Part shown: piece by piece, positions 34,361 to 44,815 of the stretch
Layout of the letters: each line of letters begins with the position of its first letter
How positions within the stretch are numbered: position 1 is the first letter of the stretch
Origin: Trichopria drosophilae
Lineage: Eukaryota > Arthropoda > Insecta > Hymenoptera > Diapriidae
NCBI GenBank assembly: GCA_030407085.1
Contig: CM059582.1
Span: 84,289,501-84,353,500 of the forward strand
Reading direction: 5' to 3'
Length of the DNA stretch: 64,000 nt
Position numbers and translations under genes: made by a program
Notes under the pieces: generated by a model
What the model saw: only the letters and a program-made list of their open reading frames with translations
What the model was told of the DNA's origin: nothing
Databases searched by the model: none

Positions 34361-34918
34361 TAAACTCGATATTTCAGCTCAACATTTCAGCTCGACCTGG
34401 GTTGCTTTTGAGATAACATTATATTGAATTTTAACCGAGATGGCATTATATTGAACTGAATTATAGAGAAGTCACATATAATATTTTACAACCAATCGGA
34501 AATATTTGATATTCATCACTTTGCCCCGTTTCCCCCGCGCGAAGTACTTCGCACACTGAAATAAGTGCGCGGAAAATTTCTCTCACGGAGTCAAAAAAAA
34601 TAGTATACGATACACGTGCACTCGTTACACTCGTGCGCAAATCACCTACTTCGCGCACTTGTATCGTAATATACTATTCACGAAAAAAATTATGGTTGTA
34701 TTTTTTATTATTTGAACAAACTCTCGCATGGATTTTCAAATTCGTCGCATTTTTGCCGAAAAAAAAATCGTTAAACCCCATAAATAATAATGTCATACAT
34801 ATTAAAGTCCTAGGTAGTTAGGCTCAAATACGTCCAAATATTATGATATAATGAAATTACGAAAAAAAATGTAAAATTTCCTTGAACACATAATTTAAAG
34901 GAAAGCATTTAAAATAGC
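34361..34918. other. No gene recognised
   Basis: It contains an imperfect inverted repeat around a GCGCGAAGTACTTCGC palindrome (about 34536) and CGCGCACTTGTATCGTA. No coding motif. Confidence 0.45.
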
Positions 34919-35184
34919 AAAAAATTAAAAAATTTAAATTTTTCGGTCGAAACAAAATTTTTTTAGATTCTTTGGGTCATTCTATACAAGAAATGTCTCT
35001 TGTGAATTTTTCGTAAAAATTTCCAAAAAAATGTAATTTTTAATAGTTTCGCGATTTTGATCTCCGAAAATACGCATTTCAGGAAAAATTCAAAAGAGAC
35101 AATTCTTGCAGAGAATGACCCAAAGAATCTAAAAAATTTTGTTTAAACTGATAAATTTAAATTTTTTAATTTTTTGTAAAAAAT
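34919..35184. mobile_element. 266-bp foldback MITE
   Basis: The arms (34919 to about 35005, about 35085-35184) are reverse complements, sharing AGATTCTTTGGGTCATTCT and AAAAATTAAAAAATTTAAAT. The centre is about 80 bp. No clear target duplication in AT-rich flanks. Confidence 0.75.
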
Positions 35185-35704
35185 GACACGATTTTTCACG
35201 AGCTCTATCAATTTAAAAAAAAAATTTTTTTCAACGACATTTTATTTAATGCTTTGATCGTTACCATGTGTAATTTCTTGAGTTCCATTTATTCGCAATA
35301 GATAAAAAAGTGACCAATAGCAATCCAGTTAAATTATTTCAACTATAAAAATTGGCATTAACTGGCTGCTGAGTCGCCAACATCATGCCATTTATTATAC
35401 CACAAATACATTTTTACTTCAATGGAATAAAATAATAGCAACAAAATGACTAATAACATACTATTAATTGGTTATCATTGGCTGAATCACCGCCACCAAA
35501 ACTATATTTTTTTAAAAATATAATTTCAATAGAAATCTTCAATATATAAATGGTATTAGTATCGCCACCATGCAATTCATTTCAACTAAAAATTCAATAC
35601 TTCCTCCAAACCTGTGATGTATGCTCCTGGTGATATTATCACATAAAAAAAGAATGTGGCATGTCGATACCTATCCAGTGATATGGGAAATCGACAAATT
35701 TATT
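35185..35704. other. No gene recognised
   Basis: AT-rich. It has repeated phrases such as GCTGCTGAGTCGCCAACAT (about 35368) and GGCTGAATCACCGCCACC (about 35480), hinting at decayed tandem copies about 110 bp apart. Confidence 0.4.
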
Positions 35705-35768
35705 TTTGAAACATATGCGATATTTTGAATTATCATATTTTACTTCCATGTTTATAATCGGATAGCTC
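35705..35768 (+). repeat. Dispersed 63-bp repeat, copy 2
   Basis: Same sequence as 32583-32645 with a few changes. It runs into a CTCGCCTTCGGCTCGGG segment, and GCCTTCGGCTCG recurs near 39018. Confidence 0.7.
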
Positions 35769-35869
35769 GCCTTCGGCTCGGGCCACAATACGCACATTCG
35801 TAGAAAACAATTTTACACCCTTGTATATTTTTTTTGGTAAAAAAAGAATTTTACTGTAACAAAAACAAT

Positions 35870-36270
35870 GTTAATTTTGAGGTGCTCGGACAGATGCATG
35901 TGTTCATTTCACGTAAACAAGGAGCACATATTAAACTTCGAAAATCAACACTCTAACAACGAATATAGTGTAACGTCTATATTCGTTGACTATAAGAAAC
36001 GCCAAACGCTATATATGGAATTGTTCAATAAGACTCTCGATAATCTGGAACACTCCATGGTCACGTGCTTCGTGATACTCATAATCTGAATATAATTTTT
36101 AAAATATTAAAATAAATTTATAATTTATAAAAGTTTAATTCACACATTACGATCAACTTATTACTCTCGACCTCCCTCAATTATTTCTGAGCGTTCACAA
36201 AACCATTATCCTTCGATGTTAATAACTAGAATATCCCAGGATCGGAAAGGGATCCGAAACGTCGAGGAGG
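35870..36270 (+). pseudogene. Penelope-like element 3' remnant (endonuclease tail plus pLTR)
   Basis: The frame around 35868-36089 reads HVNKEHILNFENQHSNNEYS, then VDYKKRQTLYMELFNKTLDN. This resembles the region after the GIY-YIG core of Penelope-like proteins; the intact copy here has HDFDYDNTKILAREKNWRKR near 52410. After its stop, at 36239-36264, comes GGATCGGAAAGGGATCC followed by GAAACGTCGAGG, the hairpin plus GAAACGTC signature of Penelope pseudo-LTRs. The rest of the element is missing. Confidence 0.55.
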
Positions 36271-36850
36271 GTTTTCTACTATTTTTCTGCGTTTCAACAC
36301 TTTTTAGTAATATTAAACTATATTTATTTAAATCATTATTACTTCAATTAAAAAAGAAAATTTTAAATCAAGTTGGTTTTAAAACATATAAAAATCTTCC
36401 TGGCAGCTGTATGAATATAATGACATATTTTCTTAGAAGAATTCAAAATATTATTATTTATTATTATTTTATTCAGTTTATATGAAAAGTAAGAAAATAC
36501 GAAGGACTATACATAATTTTATAAGTATAGCAAATAAAATTATTAAAATTAATTTTTTTTGCGATATCCGCTTATACTATTTGCCTTTGTATACTGATAA
36601 GTGGATAAGTTTTATCTTAAAAATAATGCATTTAGTTTCTTTTTTTATATTTTCTATTCATAAATATTATATGATATGCTTCTGCTAATGAATCCCACAA
36701 AAAACAGATTTTTAAGCATTGTGTATAAGCGTAATTAAGCGAAAATTAAAGACACACTGAGTGCCTCGGCGCGCCGGCTACACATTTGAATGTTTACGGG
36801 ATCGCGGGCGGTCCGCCGACCAATGTGAGAGAAGTCGCACTGCGCACGCC
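36271..36850. other. No gene recognised
   Basis: Strongly AT-rich up to 36710. Open frames of 60-90 codons here reflect composition and show no motif. Confidence 0.45.
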
Positions 36851-36851
36851 C

Positions 36852-37170
36852 GAAATTCCTGCTAGATCTGAGAACACTGTTAAGCGGACGGAGTCGGTTT
36901 CGGGCCGAACACGATTGCAGACCAAAGAAGGAGAAGCGGCAATTCCCCTTCCACAGAACATTTCGTCCCTGCTACTACGCGACGCGCGTTCGCACCAATG
37001 TGCTCAAATGTAAATCGTAACGTGCACTGAAAACATCCTCGTTTCTGGCTAATCCCAAAGCAATGGATGGGGGTACCGCTTCCACTCTCATCGTCTTCCA
37101 TCATGATACGCTTTCGTCTGGTATCGTGGTTCGTCCGCTATCGTGATGTTTGCTATCGTGATTACTACTG
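36852..37170. mobile_element. Pogo/Tigger-like terminal segment (right-type end)
   Basis: It ends with CTATCGTGATTACTACTG followed by TA, the inverse of the CAGTAG-type end at 20391. 36852-36880 (GAAATTCCTGCTAGATCTG) is the inverse of 20418-20445. About 270 bp separates the two matching parts here but not at 20.4 kb, so this copy carries an internal insertion or the other a deletion. Confidence 0.4.
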
Positions 37171-37172
37171 TA

Positions 37173-37770
37173 CAAAATAACCGATTTTGACATGAAAATA
37201 CATCTAAACGACTAGTGTTTTTGGCAAAGTCGACGTAAAACGTGTTCTTTTTGAAAATCATGAAAAAATAATACGGAAATTATATTTTGATTACAATTAA
37301 TCGCAATGCATATTTGTAATGAATAGAAATTATAAAATTCAGTGCTATTTTTATAAATAAATAATCCTTTCTTGATTTACTACATTTTAATGAAAATATT
37401 GCTATAAAAAATATAATATCGGAAAGACCTTAAAAAAATGGTATCTTCAAGTTATTCTTTACCATGTATGTTATTAAAATTATTTAAAATTATTTTTAAT
37501 CTATTAATGAAAACATGAACAAATTTCGTCGGCTATCCGATGGTCAAATGCAATAAACATAATTTGTATTTCCGTGTTACTCGTTGGCTGAGTTGATACG
37601 GTCTTCGACTGGCGATGGGAAAGTCGTAGGTCTGTATCCACTCCCTATGTTTTATTATAATTTTTTTTATCAATGCGACTTTTTCAACTTCTTATTTTAA
37701 TTTATTTGATCTTATTTAATTTTATTTGTTGGCATTTTGTCAGTAGTGAAAGTAAATAATTTTTAATACC
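37173..37770. other. No gene recognised
   Basis: AT-rich intergenic-type sequence without motifs. Confidence 0.5.
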
Positions 37771-37774
37771 TATA

Positions 37775-38183
37775 TTTTTTTTGTTTTTTTTTGTTTGTTT
37801 GTTTACGGAGAGGGAAAATGCGTTAGGCACCATAAGGGGTTGAAGATGTTGGTTAACCCCTCGCGTGTCGGACTCTCTTGCCCATGGAGGTCAGGGCAAG
37901 GTTTACCGACTAAAACCCTAACCTCCCCTGGCCCTCCATAATCCACTTGTACAGTCTGCAGCAGAAAAGTGGCTCCGATATCCATCAATTCCGCTGCAGA
38001 CTGCACCAGACTGCATGATCTCATTTGATCTTAGCAGACGGAGAGATCCCAGCAGCACTGTTGTTTGCATTCGGCATGCGATGGAATTTGCATGTTGTTG
38101 GCAGGTCGGAATGCTTTTGATGTTTTGGGTTTCATTCCTCCCAGCACTCCAATTATCAGCACGACCAGCTTGATTTTGATCAC
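37775..38183 (-). pseudogene. LINE 3' fragment with A-rich tail
   Basis: The minus strand reads KLVVLIIGVLGGMKP near 38140, then in another frame MQTTVLLGSLRLLRSN near 38055. Both resemble the conserved ORF2 C-terminus of LINEs of the R4/Dong or related type (IIGxLG...MQ..vLLGS.rilR). Downstream is a 3' untranslated region with GGTTAGGGTTTTAGTCGGTA (about 37906-37925) and an AAAC/A-rich tail at 37775-37805. Only the last about 400 bp of the element remains. Clade assignment is tentative. Confidence 0.55.
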
Positions 38184-38224
38184 CTACAGTTATTATTATT
38201 ACTATTATTATTATTGTTACTGAT
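38184..38224. repeat. (TTA)n microsatellite
   Basis: A run of TTATTATTATTACTATTATT-type units. Confidence 0.85.
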
Positions 38225-38275
38225 TATTAAAATTTAAATTGTTCCTTTTTTATGTGTTTACATTGAGGAGGTTCA

Positions 38276-38700
38276 CCAGGTCAAAGAAATAACATTGAGA
38301 ATTTAACGAAAAAATTATAGTAGGTTAAACAATGAAAGAAATTAATGCCTGCAAAGTTTCAAGCCCCTAGGTACCTTCAGAGCAGAGAAATTAATAAGAA
38401 TGTTCACGATTCTTTAACATTGGGTTTTAGGGGAACATGTATATATTCATGAAATTCGTATTGAATTAACATTGAGTTTTTCGTAAAATTTATACTACTA
38501 ATAAAAAAATTTGTGAGATTTTATTTGCAGAAAGGAAAACGTCTCTTCCTACCTTTAGAGACGAGAAATAAAATAAACAAATAGCTAAAAGGGTCATTTT
38601 TGGTTATGTTGACGGACGGCAACGTCTTAGGAAGCATACCACCGAAGTCATATTGGCGTCCATTCCATATTTGACTCGATAGGTACCTGGTGAACCTCCT
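38276..38700. mobile_element. MITE with AGGAGGTTCACCAGGT ends
   Basis: The first 16 bases and the last 16 bases are exact reverse complements. The flanks TTG/TTA suggest a TTAA-like target. The 425-bp interior shows no coding capacity. Confidence 0.7.
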
Positions 38701-38750
38701 TAAGATATCATACACGGAAGTCAAAATCACACAATGGGGCGTTAAATTTT

Positions 38751-38937
38751 TTTTTGTCACACCTGCACAAAACTGCCACCTTTCCGTGAACAGAAAGTTG
38801 CCATTTATGGCCGAGGACGCAACTGCGCATGCGCATGGGCGTTTTTCAATTTTTATCGCCCGCTGTTCTCATTACAGCCCACCACTCGTTACCGCCGGCC
38901 AGTAATGTGGCATTTTCGTTGACAGGTGTGACAAAAA
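38751..38937. mobile_element. 187-bp MITE with TTTTTGTCACACCTG ends
   Basis: 38751-38765 and 38922-38937 are inverse copies, and the similarity continues inward (ACTGCCACC against GGTGG-type sequence). It is GC-rich in the middle, unlike its surroundings. Confidence 0.7.
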
Positions 38938-38950
38938 GTATCGTCTGTAC

Positions 38951-39095
38951 CACGGGCGGAAATGCATTACACGCTCGGGCGATGCTGAATCCCTCGTCTA
39001 CAGCATGACTCGACTTGCCTTCGGCTCGCCTCGTCTTTGCCTACGACTCGAGCTGCAGTATCGTCCGCGCCGTAATGCATGCCTGTCCGCCCTAG
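38951..39095. repeat. Imperfect inverted repeat
   Basis: CACGGGCGGAAATGCATTAC at the left faces GTAATGCATGCCTGTCCGCC at the right, with GCTTTCGG-type sequence between. Possibly a small MITE. Confidence 0.5.
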
Positions 39096-39480
39096 ATACA
39101 CAATATACTATTTTCGGGAGTGTATTTTCTGTGATAAGTTTTGAATGCAGAATACGCTATTGATAAAAGCCTTGGGTAACTAAAGAAAAAAGTTAAAAAT
39201 AGGTGATCCTCAACCTTGTCGCATCGCCCCATCTTTTCCTATAAAAATATAAAAAGATTAAAAAAACACTGTTGCAAAAGTATGTTACGCAAATAAATCT
39301 GTGGTCGCCTGGAAAAAACAGGTAACTGCAGTTTGAAACCTCGAGAAAAACGCATTTAAAGTTTCACATTGGCATTTAAGGTGGTTGGTATGGTTAAGAA
39401 TTAACAAACAGATTCTGACAAAAAAATTACTAAACGTTAATATGAATGTAAAATGAATTCCCTGAAAATTTTGAGTCATT
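39096..39480. other. No gene recognised
   Basis: AT-rich sequence without motifs. It borders the RT pseudogene. Confidence 0.5.
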
Positions 39481-39499
39481 TGGATACCTCAGAGGACCG

Positions 39500-40912
39500 A
39501 CGAGTTTCGGTTGCAAGCCAGTTTACCTTTCTTATAGACTGGTTTAAACTCTCATCCCGGCGAAGGTTAAATATGTATCGTATGGCACTCTTTAGGAGGC
39601 GTTATAATTTGGTATTTAAGTAATCAGAGGCACCCGAGTATACAAGGCATGCATAGTCTAAGTGAGGCATAATAAGGGCGTTGACTAACATAAGTTTAAT
39701 TGCGGTTGGCATAGAGGAGTCCCGATAGCGAAGTCGATAAAGTGAGTAGTGTACTCTGGTTCAAATTGCTGCTATGGTCGATTCCATGTTAAATTCGATG
39801 AAACGATGACTCCTTAGTCGTCAACATAGTCCGAGAATTTTATAGTTGGGTTCTTTATCATCAAGGGATAAATAACTACATTATCAACGCGTTTTAAATT
39901 TTGGGCGGATCCGAGAATTATAGCCTGTGTATTATTTTGATTTAGGGTTAGACCGTAATCATGGGACCAGAAGACTAGAGATGTAATATCCTGGTTTATT
40001 TGATCGATTATTTCGTCGAGTTTACTAAGGGGAGCATGGAGGTAGAATTGGACACCATCGGCGAAGATTATTGTTGTATTTTGGCCGAAAATTAGGCGTG
40101 AAAAAAGGGTATTAGAAACATAATAGGTCCTAGACTAGAGCCATGTGGTACTCCAGAAGTAGTGAAAAGGGGCTCATACGGAGACCATCCATGCCGAATA
40201 TCGATTGAGAGCGACCAGTCAGAAAGGAATGAATCCATTTGAGCGAAATATCGTCAAAATCATATTGGCGCAGCGTTTTAAGTATAATAGCATGTTTGAG
40301 AGAGTCAAGTGCTTGACTAAAATCGAACAAAACTAAAATTGTGAAAAATCGTTTTTGAATAGCCGATTTTATATCATTAGTCATTTGAAAACGACGAAAG
40401 CCACATTGTTGAGGGTGAAGTATGTTGTTCGACTCAAGGTAAATTACTATTTTTTCAGTAACCAATCCATTCAACACTTTTGCAAGGTGAGGTTGATTTG
40501 CTACAGGTCGCGTGTTTACTGGCGAGGCTGGATTTAAACCTTTATTTAAGGGAATTATAAAGGAGTGTTTCCAAGCCTTCGGAAATTCACTAGAGCGCAA
40601 GGAGAGATTGAAAATCTCTGTCAGGGGGCCACAAATCTCGTTAAAGACCCTTTCTAGGTATGCTATCTGCATTCCGTCTGCCTCAAAGAAAGGAGACGTA
40701 GATAATTCCGGAGCTGGACTGGAGGGAGACAGAAGATACGAGAGAAAGCGAACGCAACAAAGTGTTCTCGGTTTACGAACTATGTGTAGACGGGCGCACG
40801 CACAATGAAAAACCTTATCACAGACGTAACACGCATATGCCGCTCGCACAGGCTTGTGACACTTATTGCAAATTCGTAAGGTGTCGCGACGACTCGATGA
40901 ATGCCGTGGCAT
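39500..40912 (-). pseudogene. Jockey-like reverse transcriptase fused to a zinc-finger start
   Basis: From an ATG at 40912, the first about 45 residues form a Cys/His cluster (CNKCHKPVRAAYACYVCDK, then HCAC) like PHD/gag-type zinc fingers. From about residue 90 it changes to reverse transcriptase: WKHSFIIPLNKG, QQCGFRRF, and LFDFSQALDSLKH (motif A), in one open frame down to 40130. Further frames continue with TSGVPHGSSLGP (about 40140, motif B) and FADGVQFY (about 40052-40066, a damaged motif C), then LTLNQNNTQAIILGS. Everything between the zinc finger and RT (an endonuclease would be expected) is deleted. The copy is inactive. The RT resembles Jockey-type LINEs; the clade is tentative. Confidence 0.7.
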
Positions 40913-41424
40913 GAAACATCGCGCGGAATTATATGTAAAAAGATGACGTACTGCAGTAAATTTATTAAGCCGTTATCTTGGAATATAGAGAAACCGATAA
41001 CAGCAGCTATGTTGCGGGAAAAATGTTGCCAATTTGATAAGAAGCATGCGCCAGGATTCTACCGTCATAAACTGTAGGTCCCGTCGCGATTTAGTCCTAT
41101 ATGGGTTCACAAAAGTCGACATAAAATAATATAAAAAAAGTAAGTTGACAACTAATCACGTGTCTTAAAGCATGCGCTGACGCTTTCCCTCCAAAATTTC
41201 CATGTGTGTCGAGGCACAGAAATCCTTAATGAAAATGTGCAAACGCACCTGTGGCCCTATGTGTCAAAAAAAAATGCAAAGAATTCGGGTGCGAGGACTA
41301 GGGCCGACCCAGGTGCGTCTTCCAAAGAAATTTCTTGTCACCAGGACAAATATAAGTTAATTTTCGAAATATTGGAAGAGCTGATAAGAGTAAGTGTGCA
41401 CAATTCACCCAGAAACTTACCAAG
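40913..41424. other. No gene recognised
   Basis: Mixed composition. A short frame at 41204-41491 has no known domain and runs into the purine-rich repeat. Confidence 0.45.
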
Positions 41425-41575
41425 GAGAGAGAGAGAAAGGGGGGGGGGGATGGAGATGGAGATGGAGACAGAAAGAGGGAAATGGAGATAGAGACAGGGA
41501 GATTGATTTGGAGAGAGGAGGAGATGGAGATAGAGATAGAGGGTGAAGTGGACCAGCAGGAAAGAGGAGAAAAGG
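41425..41575. repeat. Purine-rich GGAGATGGAGATAGAGA simple repeat
   Basis: Irregular GAGA/GGAGAT units on the plus strand. They give low-complexity Glu/Met/Arg or Ser/Leu/Pro frames that are not genes. Confidence 0.85.
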
Positions 41576-42253
41576 TGCGAAATTCAAGACCCTCCAAAAA
41601 TTATGACAAAAATGAAGACAATAAAGATACATACGTATATACAGTTGAAGAAAAAAGAGAGATAGAAAAGTGCAATATGGAACTAATGATATCCAACTTG
41701 CTAACACCAAACTTCATTAGTACTTAATGCTGGTACTTCCTTTGTTATTTACAATTGGGAGTATTTCAGCATTGCGCCCATTAACATCGTAACCTCCTTG
41801 TTTGCCTAAAAAATAGTAGTAATGTTAAAAATTTACATTTTATTTTTTTAATTACAATTTAATAGTCTGTGCGTGCAAATATTTATTTCATGTAGAAATT
41901 ATAAACAGTGTGGCTCATTAGCGTAATATCAACTGAAAATTAAAATATAATCTTCTCTTCATTACGAAACAGTCATAACACTTAATCCTAAAATTGTGCA
42001 AAAACAATGTAAAATACAATATGCAAGTCAAATGTTAAGTAAGTATAATTAAAGTCGTTCTCTTTTTAAACATCGCAACGAGAAGAGCACGAGAAGTAAC
42101 ATTAAAAACGAAACGTTAAATAAAATGTAGTAAATACGCGTTTGTATTACAATTACATCAACGATTATTCAAAATTATTAACCGATTTTAATAATATGGC
42201 AAAATTTTCACAGCCGATTTAACGCTAAAACTGTTAGAGTCATTACAATTACG
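41576..42253. other. No gene recognised; probably 3' flank of the P-like element
   Basis: AT-rich sequence next to the C-terminus of the P-like transposase. I did not find the expected terminal inverted repeat. Confidence 0.45.
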
Positions 42254-42882
42254 TTACTGGCTTTTCCAAATAATGTGACGATTTAAATGGTGGCGCAACT
42301 TTGTCCCAACCATTCTGTCGTTTGCTATTTTTGTGCTTGCAAGCATTCGTGGAGTCAAACATTGCCTACATACCGTTTTGGTAAGATTATATGCGTGATT
42401 AGACAGTTCGTCCATTGCCCCATCTAAAACGTGTGTGTTCAAAGACTGGAAAATCGTGGCATCTGTCTGAATCATGTCATGAATAACGTTGGAACAAACT
42501 AAGCGTGGACATTTTTTTCTCGGATTGGCAGCCCTTTATTGATATTTTGAGCATGTCGATATATTTCTTCGGTCCTTTTACAAATATCTTTCACCGACTT
42601 GCTATGAAATATCAACCCACCTCGCGTCTTTGTTCGGATAATGTTGTTGTCATCGAATAAAGAAACATTTGACAGAACTGTTCTTAGGATTTAAGAGCTT
42701 TTTTGCCAACCAACCAGCGATGTAAGTGACACAATTTTTCGAGAAAACAGTAAGTTTTTCGGGTAAGCTGAAATGGAATTGTAGAAATTCATTCATTATA
42801 TCGTCATCATCTTCTTCAGCTTCGCTGTCTGTATGTAATCCATATTTCTTGATTATACGTCTACTTTTAGCCTCGTCATGTA
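42254..42882 (-). pseudogene. P-element-like transposase, C-terminal half
   Basis: Going down from 42882: RLHDEAKSRRIIKKYGLH, an acidic run, EFLQFHFSLPEKLTVFSKNC then VTYIAGWLAKKL. The last matches the 'vaGyvakkl' block of P-element/THAP9 transposases. Then, in shifted frames, RGGLIFHSKSVKDICKRTEE and LRHHLNRHIIWKSQ ending at a stop near 42254. Frame breaks near 42660 and 42480. The N-proximal half is at 44808-45490. The foldback 42883-44807 separates them with an 8-bp duplication, and the frame is continuous across (HFDQPIHD / HDEAKS). Confidence 0.8.
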
Positions 42883-44807
42883 ATCGGGCTGAAACTAGCG
42901 GCCGCAACCTGGCGGCCGTTCGATTGCGGCGGAAACCCTTACGACAGCCTCACCGTCAATTGATACAAGTATACACAAAATGCGACATTAAAAACGTAAT
43001 CCACGTTAATATTTTTAGGTATTACCAAAGCGTGTCTACTGAAGAATATTCCGAACTATTTTCACAAATAGAATCGCATTCTCTATATATAATAATAAAT
43101 AATATAATAATATAAAATAATAAAACTGATCACGCCTCCGCAACGGAACCACCAGAAAGTAAAGTTCCGCCATTGTTTTTCGTATTTAAATATAATTCTG
43201 CTTTCGTCACACTAGTCCAGATTCACTCTTTAAAGAGTGAAGAATGGTTGGTAAATTTTGCAAAATAAAAAATCGCGTTTCTTACACAAATTATATATAT
43301 AAAAGTGATAGCGGCTCGGCCGCGGAAAGGCACGAAAGTAACTTCCGCCATCTTTTTTTTGTGTTTAAATATAATTCTGCTTTCTTCTCACTAGTCTAGA
43401 TTCACTCTTTATAGAGTGAAGAATATGCAGTATTTTTTGCAGTATCAAAATCGCGTTCTTTATATATAAGATATATATAAAACGAATGCCGCCTCCCTAC
43501 GCGCGACCGATCGATGTAAAGTTACGGTATCTTTTTTCGTATTTAAATATAATTCTGCTTTCGTCACACTAGTCCAGATTCACTCTTTAAAGAGTGAAGA
43601 ATGGTTGGTAAATTTTGTAAAATAAAAAATCGCGTTTCTTACACAAATTATATATATAAAAGTGATAGCGGCTCGGCCGCGGAAAGGCACTAAAGTAACT
43701 TCCGCCATCTTTTTTCGTGTTTAAAAATAATTCTGCTTCCTTCTCACTAGTCTAGATTCACTCTTTATAGAGTGAAGAATATGCAGTATTTTTTGCAGTA
43801 TCAAAATCGCGTTCTTTATATATAAGATATATATAAAACAAATGCCGCCTCCCTCCGCGCGACTGTCTGATGTAAACTTACGGTATCTTTTTTCATATTT
43901 TAATATAATTCTGCTTTCTTCACACTAGTCCAGATTCACTCTTTAAAGAGTGAAAAATAGTTGTTAAATTTTGCAAAATTAAAAATCGCGTTCCTTATAC
44001 ATATTATATATATAAAAGTGATTTTATTCGTTTTATATATATCTTATATATAAAGAACGCGATTTTGATACTGCAAAAAAAACTGCATATTCTTCACTCT
44101 ATAAAGAGTGAATCTGGACAAGTGAGAAGAAAGCAGAATTATTTTTAAAGACGAAAAAAGATACCCGTACTTTACATCAATCGGTCGCGCGGAGGGAGGC
44201 GGCATTCGTTTTATATATATCTTTTATATAAAGAACGCGATTTTGATACTGCAAAAAATACTGCATATTCTTCACTCTATAAAGAGTGAATCTAGACTAG
44301 TGAGAAGAAAGCAGAATTATATTTAAACACAAAAAAAGATGGCGGAAGTTACTTTCGTGCCTTTCCGCGGCCGAGCCGCTATCACTTTTATATATATAAT
44401 TTGTGTAAGAAACGCGATTTTTTATTTTGCAAAATTTACCAACCATTCTTCACTCTTTAAAGAGTGAATCTGGACTAGTGTGACGAAAGCAGAATTATAT
44501 TTAAATACGAAAAACAATGGCGGAACTTTACTTTCTGGTGGTTCCGTTGCGGAGGCGTGATCAGTTTTATTATTTTATATTATTATATTATTTATTATTA
44601 TATATAGAGAATGCGATTCTATTTGTGAAAATAGTTCAGAATATTCTTCAGTAGACACGCTTTGGTAATACCTAAAAATATTAACGTGGATTACGTTTTT
44701 AATGTCGCATTTTGTGTATACTTGTATCAATTGACGGTGAGGCTGTCGTAAGGGTTTCCGTCGCAATCGAACGGCCGCCAGGTTGCGGCCGCTAGTTTCA
44801 GCCCGAT
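42883..44807. mobile_element. 1.9-kb foldback element in the P-like gene, TSD GTCATGTA
   Basis: Outer ends are exact inverses starting ATCGGGCTGAAACTAGCGGC. GTCATGTA is duplicated on both sides (42875-42882, 44808-44815). The first about 240 bp of each arm are nearly identical inverses. The rest consists of about 178-bp tandem units, five in the left arm and three in the right arm, in opposite orientation and meeting near 44030. An 8-bp duplication fits hAT or P-type insertion. No transposase is encoded. Confidence 0.92.
43130..44560. repeat. About 178-bp units, alternating A/B types, inverted halves
   Basis: GATTCACTCTTTA recurs at 43220, 43399, 43577, 43754 and 43933. The inverse AGTGAATC recurs at 44107, 44285 and 44463. 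Units alternate between CTTTAAAGAG (A) and CTTTATAGAG (B) versions, so the basic higher-order unit is about 356 bp. Each unit holds the palindromic core CACTCTTTAAAGAGTG. Confidence 0.85.
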
Positions 44808-44815
44808 GTCATGTA

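Noticed and set aside
36216..36688. Possible N-terminal part of a second Penelope ORF
   Set aside because: The frames are AT-driven and I could not align them to the N-terminus of the intact copy.
20391..37170. A single 16.8-kb pogo-type transposon
   Set aside because: No pogo transposase inside, and the two ends have different internal spacing; two separate remnants are more likely.
41204..41727. Glu- and Ser/Pro-rich proteins on both strands
   Set aside because: They come from the purine-rich simple repeat.
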